From NCBI GenBank assembly GCA_003527555.1, contig DPWT01000059.1:1-6109 (forward strand): 6,109 bases of DNA. Direction: 5' to 3'. The notes under the pieces were generated by a model. That model was not told where the DNA came from. It saw only the letters and a list, made by a program, of their open reading frames with translations, and searched no databases. Position 1 is the stretch's first letter. The number at the start of each line of letters is the position of its first letter. This document shows positions 1 to 5,083 of the stretch, piece by piece. Source of the DNA: Verrucomicrobiales bacterium (GTDB lineage Bacteria; Verrucomicrobiota; Verrucomicrobiia; Verrucomicrobiales; Akkermansiaceae). Position numbers and translations under genes: made by a program.

Positions 1-2
1 TC

Positions 3-74
3 AATAACCCCCCTCTCGCGCTGACCGATACCTTTACCTAAGGAGGATGGAAACGCAGGACAGGTACCGATATC
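3..74 (+). pseudogene. Upstream remnant of the D-2-hydroxyacid dehydrogenase, interrupted by in-frame TAA at 39-41
   Basis: Read in the frame of the ORF that starts at 75, this stretch gives NNPPLALTDTFT, a stop, then GGWKRRTGTDI, running directly into MGKTIGIIG. The part after the stop fits the conserved segment just before the NAD-binding glycine motif of D-2-hydroxyacid dehydrogenases (usually G-x-W-x-R, a few residues, then G-K-T-x-G-I-I-G). The part before it fits the end of the preceding helix, where the family often has A-D. Coding homology therefore appears to continue upstream of ATG 75 through a TAA. One substitution from AAA, GAA or CAA would explain it. It could be a real nonsense mutation or an assembly error. 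The rest of the N-terminal half lies outside the window. Confidence 0.55.
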
Positions 75-632
75 ATGGGTAAAACCATCGGCATCATCGG
101 CCGAGGGCGCATCGGTAAAGAAGTCGCACTCCGCGCCAACGCCTTTGGCATGAATTGCCTCGGATACGACGTCTATTGGGACGAGTCATTCGCATCGGAG
201 CACAACGTCAAACGCGCCTCCAATGTCGACGATCTGTTGAAAGCATGCGACATCGTCTCCCTGCATACCAACCTCACCGATGAGACAAACGAAATGATCA
301 ACTCCAACTCCATCGCCCTGATGAAAGACAGCGCCATCCTCATCAACTGCGGTCGTGGTGAACTGATCAACACCGCTGATGTTGTTGCCGCATTAGAAAA
401 CGAAACAATCGCCGGCTACGGCGCAGATGTCCTCGATGAGGAACCACCATCAGAAGACCACCCACTACGAACCGCCAAGAATTGCCTCCTCACCCCACAC
501 GTCGGCTCACGCACCTACGAAAGCGTGCAACGCCAAGCTGGCATGGCGACACAAAATCTCGTTAACCTACTCAAGGGAGAAAAAGCAGTTGCTCAGGTCA
601 ACGACGTAGAACCACCCGCCGCACTCATTTAA
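75..632 (+). CDS. D-2-hydroxyacid dehydrogenase, NAD-binding part (N-terminally truncated)
   Basis: This family reversibly reduces 2-oxoacids to D-2-hydroxyacids with NAD(P)H; members include phosphoglycerate, glycerate/hydroxypyruvate and D-lactate dehydrogenases. The 185-residue product holds the Rossmann domain: GRGRIG at 9-14, and Asp32 at the end of the second strand, which suits NAD. The catalytic triad positions are all present: Arg94 (NCGRGE), Glu123 (DVLDEEP) and His142 (TPHVGS). Full-length members have about 310-340 residues. The N-terminal substrate-binding half, roughly 130 residues, is missing because an in-frame TAA at 39-41 precedes this start. No ATG, GTG or TTG lies in frame between that stop and 75, so 75 is the only start available. 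As drawn it is unlikely to form a complete enzyme. The substrate cannot be deduced; the neighbours suggest a sugar-derived 2-oxoacid. It ends 100 bp before the Ldh_2 gene, with a REP-like repeat in the gap. Confidence 0.85.
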   Translation: MGKTIGIIGRGRIGKEVALRANAFGMNCLGYDVYWDESFASEHNVKRASNVDDLLKACDIVSLHTNLTDETNEMINSNSIALMKDSAILINCGRGELINTADVVAALENETIAGYGADVLDEEPPSEDHPLRTAKNCLLTPHVGSRTYESVQRQAGMATQNLVNLLKGEKAVAQVNDVEPPAALI

Positions 633-650
633 AGGTTTAAATCCACAACG

Positions 651-679
651 GTAGGGTCGTTTCGCCGAAACGACCGCCC
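651..679 (+). repeat. REP-like palindrome with GTAG head, copy 1
   Basis: GTAG at 651-654 is followed by a perfect 9-bp inverted repeat: GGTCGTTTC at 655-663, spacer GCC, GAAACGACC at 667-675. The tail GCCC (676-679) is shared with copy 2. Formally the stem extends to 10 bp around a single central C. It lies 18 bp after the stop of the dehydrogenase gene. A GTAG-type tetranucleotide directly 5' of a palindrome is the known anatomy of REP sequences mobilised by REP-associated tyrosine transposases (RAYTs). No T-run follows on either strand, so it does not look like an intrinsic terminator. It could still stabilise mRNA or act post-transcriptionally. Confidence 0.85.
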
Positions 680-695
680 CTCAACCCCAGCAAAC

Positions 696-720
696 AATCC
701 TGACAATCTAGTAAATCCTG
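696..720 (+). repeat. AATCCTG-unit repeat cluster, copy 1
   Basis: AATCCTG at 696-702, a degenerate AATC unit at 705-708 and AAATCCTG at 713-720 form a short, imperfect tandem array. It starts exactly 20 bp after the palindrome at 655-675 and ends 12 bp before the next start codon. The same units in the same order and spacing follow palindrome copy 2 (see 1874-1906), so the two parts appear to travel as one module. No function is evident. It lies in what would be the leader of the 733 gene if that gene has its own promoter. Confidence 0.6.
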
Positions 721-732
721 TCTAACAAAATC

Positions 733-1821
733 ATGTCCGAACAATTTTACATCGTCCCCTTTGCCCAGCACAACGATCTGGTTCGCAAAGCCTACCAACA
801 CCGCGGCTACACTGCAGAAGAGTCTGCACAAGCTGCACGCTTCTCAGACCTCGCATCCCAACACGGCATCCGCACCCACAATGCAATCAAGGCACTACAC
901 CTCGACCACCTGTTCGGCTCAGCCGCCGGTGGCTGCACACCTGCTGCTCAAATCGAAAAAATAGATTCTAGATTCGCCGCCAGTGAAATCTGGAATGCTA
1001 ACAAAAAACTCGGCCAAGCCACCGCTTACGACGCCATCGATAAAGCCATCGAACTTGCTGATCAATTCGGCATCGGCCAAGTCTCAGTTGATAACGCCTT
1101 TCATTACCTCTGGGGCGGAGGTTACGTCATGGAAGCCGCAAAACGCGGTTATATTGCCTACACCAACTGCACCGCAGCACTCGCGGAGGTCGTTCCTTTC
1201 ATGGGCAAGTTCCCAACCCTCGGAACTAACCCACACAGCTGGGGATTCCCAACCACGGACGCCTGTGGATTTCCTATCGTGATCGACTGGGCAACATCCG
1301 TCATCGCCATGGGCCGCGTGCAACAATTCCAGCGCGAAGGCGTGGCACTGCCACCCAATGCCGCTGTTGATAAAGACGGCAACCCCACCACAGATGCCAA
1401 TGCTGTGAACGCACTCATGCCTTTCGGCGCTCACAAAGGCTATGGACTCAGCCTGATCAATGAGATCGTTGGTGGATTCATCGGTGGCAGCCTGCCCACC
1501 ATCCGCAGCCGTGAGATTCCCGAAGGAGAAAAACGCACACCCGCATTCTACTTCCAGGTTATCCATCCGGATGCTGTCAACGGCGGAGCATTTGCCAAAG
1601 GCCGTAACCAATCCGAAAACGTCAAGGCGGTCATCGACGACATCCTTGGTCACGGTAACGAAAATTGCCTACTCCCCGGCCAACTCGAAGCCCAATGGGC
1701 GAAACGTGTCGAGCAAGCAGGTGGACTACTATTCTCCACCGCAGAAATTGATGCCTTCAATGAAATCGCCGAAGAATGTGGCGAATCCCCATGGAGCCTG
1801 TCTGATTTCCAATCGGAATAA
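733..1821 (+). CDS. Malate/L-lactate dehydrogenase family (Ldh_2) NAD(P)-dependent oxidoreductase
   Basis: The family (PF02615; a fold distinct from ordinary lactate and malate dehydrogenases) reduces 2-oxoacids and related compounds with NAD(P)H in the cytoplasm. Characterised members include 2,3-diketo-L-gulonate reductase, ureidoglycolate dehydrogenase, sulfolactate dehydrogenase and piperideine-2-carboxylate reductase. The 362 residues match the usual 330-360. His49 in HGIRTHN stands where the family has G-I-x-S-H-G. His124 in DNAFHYLWGGGY stands for the catalytic His of the N-H-F-G motif. GTNP at 164-167 and PFGAHKGYGLSL at 230-241 are standard cofactor and active-site segments. FHYLW in place of H-F-G-A is a subgroup difference that may affect substrate choice. 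There is no signal peptide. The start is preceded by AACAAAATC with no Shine-Dalgarno. Its place beside a KDG-type kinase suggests a sugar-acid substrate, but the exact one cannot be named. Confidence 0.9.
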   Translation: MSEQFYIVPFAQHNDLVRKAYQHRGYTAEESAQAARFSDLASQHGIRTHNAIKALHLDHLFGSAAGGCTPAAQIEKIDSRFAASEIWNANKKLGQATAYDAIDKAIELADQFGIGQVSVDNAFHYLWGGGYVMEAAKRGYIAYTNCTAALAEVVPFMGKFPTLGTNPHSWGFPTTDACGFPIVIDWATSVIAMGRVQQFQREGVALPPNAAVDKDGNPTTDANAVNALMPFGAHKGYGLSLINEIVGGFIGGSLPTIRSREIPEGEKRTPAFYFQVIHPDAVNGGAFAKGRNQSENVKAVIDDILGHGNENCLLPGQLEAQWAKRVEQAGGLLFSTAEIDAFNEIAEECGESPWSLSDFQSE

Positions 1822-1828
1822 TCAACCG

Positions 1829-1857
1829 GTAGGGTCGTTTCGATGAAACGACCGCCC
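1829..1857 (+). repeat. REP-like palindrome with GTAG head, copy 2
   Basis: GTAG at 1829-1832 precedes GGTCGTTTC (1833-1841), spacer GAT and GAAACGACC (1845-1853), then GCCC (1854-1857). The 9-bp stem is identical to copies 1 and 3. Only the central two bases differ (AT instead of CC), so variation is confined to the loop. It begins 7 bp after the stop codon of the Ldh_2 gene, in the same orientation as the other copies. No T-run follows it. Confidence 0.85.
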
Positions 1858-1873
1858 AAACAACCCAAGAAAT

Positions 1874-1906
1874 AATCCTGTTAATCCAACAAATCCTGTA
1901 ATCCTG
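1874..1906 (+). repeat. AATCCTG-unit repeat cluster, copy 2
   Basis: AATCCTG occurs at 1874-1880, 1892-1898 and 1900-1906, with a partial AATCC unit at 1883-1887. The start is exactly 20 bp after the end of palindrome copy 2, the same distance as in the 651-720 module. Compared with copy 1 it has one extra 8-bp unit, TAATCCTG (1899-1906), as expected from expansion of a tandem array. Both arrays then continue with TCT. Just downstream, a small perfect palindrome CTGCG-C-CGCAG lies at 1908-1918. The kinase start follows at 1937 with the leader TCTAAATC, close to the TCTAACAAAATC before the 733 gene. Confidence 0.6.
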
Positions 1907-1936
1907 TCTGCGCCGCAGGCAAAACCCATCTAAATC

Positions 1937-3034
1937 ATGCCCATCGATATCAAACCATCCGACTCCTGTGAATACGCCTGCGTCTCGCTCGGCGAAGTCA
2001 TGCTCCGTCTCGACCCCGGTGAGGGTCGCTGCCACACCACCCGCCAATTCCAAGCCTGGGAAGGCGGCGGCGAATACAACGTCACACGCGGACTACGCCG
2101 CTGCTTCGGGTTAAAAACCGCCGTCATCACCGCATTTGCCGACAACCCCGTGGGGCGCTTAGTCGAAGACTTCATCATGCAAGGCGGCGTCGATACCGAC
2201 CTCATCAAGTGGGTCGACTACGATGGCATTGGCCGCACCGTGCGCAACGGAATGAACTTCACCGAACGTGGATTCGGTATTCGTGGCGCCGTTGGCTGCC
2301 CCGACCGTGGCAACACCGCAGCCAGCCAGCTCACGGTTGGCGATATCGATTGGGAGGAAATTTTCGGCAATCGTGGCGCTCAATGGTTCCACACTGGCGG
2401 TATCTTCGCAGCCCTAAGTGCAACAACACCAGACGTCGTTCTAGAAGCCGTCAAGTGTGCTAAAAAACACGGCACCATTGTCAGCTACGACCTGAACTAC
2501 CGCCCGTCACTTTGGAAAGACTTCGGCGGACTGGAAAAATGTCAGGAAGTCAACCGCGAGATCGCCCAATACGTTGATGTCATGATTGGCAACGAGGAGG
2601 ACTTTACCGCATGCCTCGGGTTTGAGGTCGAGGGCGTGGATGAAAACATCTCTCACATCCCTGTCGAGGCATTCAAAAACATGATCAAGACCGCGACATC
2701 ACAGTTCCCCAACTTCAAGGCTACAGCCACCACTCTGCGCGCTGTAAAAACCGCCACTGTAAACGACTGGAGCGCCATCGCATGGCACGACGGCGAGTTC
2801 TTCGAGTCGATCCAGTTTCCCGGCTTGGAAATCCTTGACCGCGTCGGCGGCGGCGATAGCTTTGCCTCTGGTTTGATTTACGGATTCCTCACCGAAAACG
2901 ACCCACAACAAGCCGTCAACTACGGCTGTGTCCACGGCGCTCTCGCCATGACTACGCCCGGAGACACCACCATGGCATCACTCAAAGAAGTACAAAAAAT
3001 CATGGGCGGTGGGGGCGCACGCGTTGACCGTTAA
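1937..3034 (+). CDS. kdgK: PfkB-family sugar kinase, 2-dehydro-3-deoxygluconokinase type
   Basis: KDG kinase phosphorylates 2-keto-3-deoxygluconate (or the galactonate epimer) with ATP at the 6-position. The product enters KDPG aldolase cleavage to pyruvate and glyceraldehyde-3-phosphate. The 365-residue protein carries the ribokinase/PfkB signatures. GGGEYNVTRGLRR at 43-55 is the substrate-side Gly-rich motif. DLNYRPSLW at 185-193 is typical of KDG kinases, as is NEEDF at 219-223. DRVGGGDSFASGLIYG at 301-316 holds the anion hole and catalytic base Asp307. It is slightly longer than many KdgK proteins (about 310-345), with about 15 extra residues before the first strand. No partner aldolase is in the window. 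Fructokinase or another PfkB specificity is possible, but DRVGGGDSFASG and D-L-N-Y-R-P favour a keto-deoxy acid. No Shine-Dalgarno is seen; the leader ends CTAAATC. It is cytoplasmic and lies 17 bp before the next gene, so the two are probably cotranscribed. Confidence 0.87.
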   Translation: MPIDIKPSDSCEYACVSLGEVMLRLDPGEGRCHTTRQFQAWEGGGEYNVTRGLRRCFGLKTAVITAFADNPVGRLVEDFIMQGGVDTDLIKWVDYDGIGRTVRNGMNFTERGFGIRGAVGCPDRGNTAASQLTVGDIDWEEIFGNRGAQWFHTGGIFAALSATTPDVVLEAVKCAKKHGTIVSYDLNYRPSLWKDFGGLEKCQEVNREIAQYVDVMIGNEEDFTACLGFEVEGVDENISHIPVEAFKNMIKTATSQFPNFKATATTLRAVKTATVNDWSAIAWHDGEFFESIQFPGLEILDRVGGGDSFASGLIYGFLTENDPQQAVNYGCVHGALAMTTPGDTTMASLKEVQKIMGGGGARVDR

Positions 3035-3051
3035 ACAACTCAAAAATCAAT

Positions 3052-3975
3052 ATGAAATTCATTCAGACATTTATTATCTTCTCCTGTATCGCTTCAGCCC
3101 AAGCAGAAAAGACCCCGCCCCCTATCTGGACAGATGTCGAAAAAGCGACAAAAGAACACCCTGCATTCAGACTCCTCGGCGAATACAAACTAAAAGACAA
3201 TACCCACGCTCAGGTGGCACCATTGAAAGACAGTCAATTTTTAATCACCCTCTACGATCTCAAAGGTTTTCAGGGAAGAGGTTGGCAAGGCCAACACGCT
3301 CAATCCAAAGTGGTTACCCAAGCCTACATCGAAAAAACGCTCAAAGGCTCAGATCGCATCACTTACACTAGCCCTACCATAGGCAAAAAAGCACCCGCCA
3401 ATGCCATCACCATGCCTGACGGATTCACCAACGTCAAAGACGGCATCCTCTGGGCAGGAGGAAAAACCAAAAAGGACATCAGCTCATTCAAGATGCACCT
3501 CGAATTCCAACTCCCCTACAAACCCCACCGCAACCCCAGTAACCAGGATAAAGGTAACTCAGGCATCTACATCTACAACAACTACGAAGTCCAAGTGCTC
3601 GACTCCTTTGGCCTCGACTACTCAGCCAAAGAATTCCCCATCAAGACGGAATCACATCCCAAGCAATGGTGCGGATGCCTCTACAAAATGAAAATGGCGG
3701 ATGCCAACATGTGCCTGCCAGCCCTCACATGGCAAACCTACGACATCGAATTCACTGCACCGAAATTCGAAGGCGATAAGAAAGTTAAAAATGCCATCCT
3801 AACCGTCTACCACAATGGTGTGAAAATCCACGACAAGTTCGAGCTGAAAACCGGCACAGGTGCAGGAGCCCGCCGCAAGCAGGTCGCCAAGGGCCCCATC
3901 ATTTTCCAAGACCACGGCAACCCCACCGCCTACCGCAACGTCTGGATCGTGGAAACCGACAACGTCAACAAGTAG
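3052..3975 (+). CDS. Exported DUF1080 (3-keto-disaccharide hydrolase family) protein
   Basis: Residues 1-18 form a Sec signal peptide (basic start, hydrophobic core, AQA just before the likely cut at 18/19), so the protein acts outside the cytoplasm. Residues about 25-135 are the N-terminal region often found in planctomycete and verrucomicrobial homologues (FRLLGEY at 39-45). Residues about 130-303 form the DUF1080 concanavalin-like beta-sandwich (PF06439). Key motifs are GNSGIYIYNNYEVQVLDSFG (168-187), CGCLYK (207-212), WQTYDIEF (227-234), HNGVKIHD (254-261) and GPIIFQDHGNPTAYRNVWI (281-299). Family members cleave 3-keto-glycosides, and many have no known substrate. Cys12 follows I-F-S, which is a poor lipobox, so a lipoprotein is less likely. 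The last codon is AAG at 3970-3972. The TAG stop at 3973-3975 belongs to the GTAG head of a REP-like repeat, so the native C-terminus may have been altered. No Shine-Dalgarno precedes ATG 3052. Confidence 0.9.
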   Translation: MKFIQTFIIFSCIASAQAEKTPPPIWTDVEKATKEHPAFRLLGEYKLKDNTHAQVAPLKDSQFLITLYDLKGFQGRGWQGQHAQSKVVTQAYIEKTLKGSDRITYTSPTIGKKAPANAITMPDGFTNVKDGILWAGGKTKKDISSFKMHLEFQLPYKPHRNPSNQDKGNSGIYIYNNYEVQVLDSFGLDYSAKEFPIKTESHPKQWCGCLYKMKMADANMCLPALTWQTYDIEFTAPKFEGDKKVKNAILTVYHNGVKIHDKFELKTGTGAGARRKQVAKGPIIFQDHGNPTAYRNVWIVETDNVNK

Positions 3976-3998
3976 GGTCGTTTCGCCGAAACGACCGC
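3972..3998 (+). repeat. REP-like palindrome with GTAG head, copy 3, overlapping the DUF1080 stop codon
   Basis: GTAG at 3972-3975 precedes GGTCGTTTC (3976-3984), spacer GCC and GAAACGACC (3988-3996), then GC. Stem and loop are identical to copy 1. The TAG of the head is the in-frame stop of the upstream gene. Unlike copies 1 and 2 there is no AATCCTG cluster afterwards. The remaining 35 bp to the next start (3999-4033) are A/T-rich (TTAACAAATCAATCAATTAA and on), without a clear Shine-Dalgarno. A TTAACA at 3999-4004 has no convincing -10 partner. No T-run terminator is present. Confidence 0.85.
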
Positions 3999-4033
3999 TT
4001 AACAAATCAATCAATTAATAAATTAACCAACCT

Positions 4034-5077
4034 ATGAAATTTGGAATCATCGGAGCCGGCATGATCGGCCGCTTTCACGCCAAGGCCATCACTGACATGA
4101 CCGGCGGCACCCTGCACTCAGTATTTGATCTAAATCAAGAACGGGCCGAAGCACTAGCAGCAGATTTTGGGGCAAAAGCTTATTCAGATATGAATGCTTT
4201 CCTAGCCGACGAAAATCTCGACATCGTCACCGTTGGCACTCCAAGCGGGGCACACCTCGATCCCACACTAGCTGCACTCAACGCAGGCAAACACGCAATC
4301 GTAGAGAAACCGTTAGAGGTCACCACCGAGCGGATCGACCAGCTCATGGACGCCGCTCAAAAAAGTGGCAAAACACTCGCTGCTGTGCTCAATAGACGTT
4401 TCCACCCAGGCTTGGATGCCTTCAAAAAAGCATCAACCGAAGGACGCTTCGGCACCCTCGCCTCAGCCTCAGCCTACATCAAATGGTATCGCGACCAAGC
4501 CTACTACGATTCCGCTGGATGGCGCGGCACTTGGGCGCTCGACGGCGGTGGCGCACTGATGAACCAATCGATTCACACCGTAGATGCTCTACTCTATCTC
4601 GCCGGACCCGTTAAACGTGTTACCGCAAATACAGCCCTGCTCGCTCACGAGCGCATCGAGGTCGAGGACCACTGCGTTGCATTACTCGAATTTGAAAATG
4701 GAGCACGTGGCGTCATCGAGGCATCCACCTGCACTTGGTCAAAAGATGGCCACCCCGCCCGCGTCCAACTCTCTGGCACCGAGGGATCTGTCTTCCTAGC
4801 CGACGAGGCATTCGAAAGCTGGGACTTCCAAAATGAACAACCTGAGGACGAGGAAATCCGCGCTACACTCATGAAAGGTCAAGAAGCTGGACTAGGCGCC
4901 AACGACCCCTCTGCCATCAACACCTATCAGCACCAACGCAATTTCGAGGAAGTCGTCACCGCAATCCATGAAGGTCGCGAACCAACCACATCCGCAAATG
5001 AGTCACGCAAAGCCGTCGAACTCATTCAGGCAATTTACGAGTCGGCCAAAAATGACGGCGCGTGGGTAACTTTATAG
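4034..5077 (+). CDS. Gfo/Idh/MocA family NAD(P)-dependent sugar oxidoreductase
   Basis: These enzymes oxidise or reduce a hydroxyl/keto group of sugars, inositols or sugar nucleotides with NAD(P). Residues 1-120 are the Rossmann domain, with GAGMIG at 7-12 and Asp32 near the end of the second strand. EKPL at 91-94 carries the conserved active-site Lys92. Residues 120 to about 320 are the C-terminal catalytic alpha/beta domain. WRGTWALDGGGALMNQSIHT (163-182), followed by VD, includes the usual G-G-x-x-x-x-x-x-x-H-x-x-D pattern (His181, Asp184). The 347 residues are a normal full length. No signal peptide is present: the Rossmann strand begins at residue 3, so the enzyme is cytoplasmic, unlike the Tat-exported members common in Planctomycetota. 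It ends 6 bp before the GH16 gene, so the two are very likely translated from one mRNA. The substrate cannot be read from sequence; a C3 sugar oxidation is possible given the DUF1080 neighbour. Confidence 0.92.
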   Translation: MKFGIIGAGMIGRFHAKAITDMTGGTLHSVFDLNQERAEALAADFGAKAYSDMNAFLADENLDIVTVGTPSGAHLDPTLAALNAGKHAIVEKPLEVTTERIDQLMDAAQKSGKTLAAVLNRRFHPGLDAFKKASTEGRFGTLASASAYIKWYRDQAYYDSAGWRGTWALDGGGALMNQSIHTVDALLYLAGPVKRVTANTALLAHERIEVEDHCVALLEFENGARGVIEASTCTWSKDGHPARVQLSGTEGSVFLADEAFESWDFQNEQPEDEEIRATLMKGQEAGLGANDPSAINTYQHQRNFEEVVTAIHEGREPTTSANESRKAVELIQAIYESAKNDGAWVTL

Positions 5078-5083
5078 CAGCTG

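Noticed and set aside
39..50. AAGGAGG followed by ATG at 48-51 as a genuine translation start
   Set aside because: The spacing is only about 2 bp, the frame closes after roughly a dozen codons, and the bases are better explained as dehydrogenase coding sequence (G-G-W).
627..642. ATTTAAA-GG-TTTAAAT inverted repeat over the stop codon of the first gene
   Set aside because: It is a perfect 7-bp palindrome but made only of A and T, so a weak hairpin. It is short enough to arise by chance and is not repeated elsewhere in the window.
1084..1653. 189-residue minus-strand ORF inside the Ldh_2 gene
   Set aside because: It is fully antisense to a gene with clear family motifs, and its translation shows no recognisable domain. 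It is a shadow ORF in moderately G+C-rich coding sequence.
3052..3090. Lipoprotein signal at Cys12 of the DUF1080 protein (and Cys11 of the GH16 protein)
   Set aside because: The residues before each Cys (I-F-S and L-L-L type) do not fit a lipobox well, and both have a better signal peptidase I site after AQA further on.
651..3998. The palindromes as intrinsic terminators
   Set aside because: The stems are strong, but no T-run follows on the + strand and none follows on the reverse strand. The genes downstream look like parts of the same operon.
651..3998. The repeats as a CRISPR array
   Set aside because: There are only three copies, spaced more than 1 kb apart with whole genes between them and no regular spacers.
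637..4014. Minus-strand ORFs at 637-831, 1650-1868 and 3799-4014 that share the peptide G-R-F-(G/I)-E-T-T-L
   Set aside because: The shared peptide is simply the translation of the REP-like palindrome on the reverse strand. The rest of each ORF is antisense to a well-supported gene, so they are not a protein family.
3999..4033. Possible promoter in the A/T-rich gap before the Gfo/Idh/MocA gene (TTAACA at 3999-4004)
   Set aside because: No -10-like hexamer lies at suitable spacing, and an A/T-rich gap alone is not sufficient evidence.
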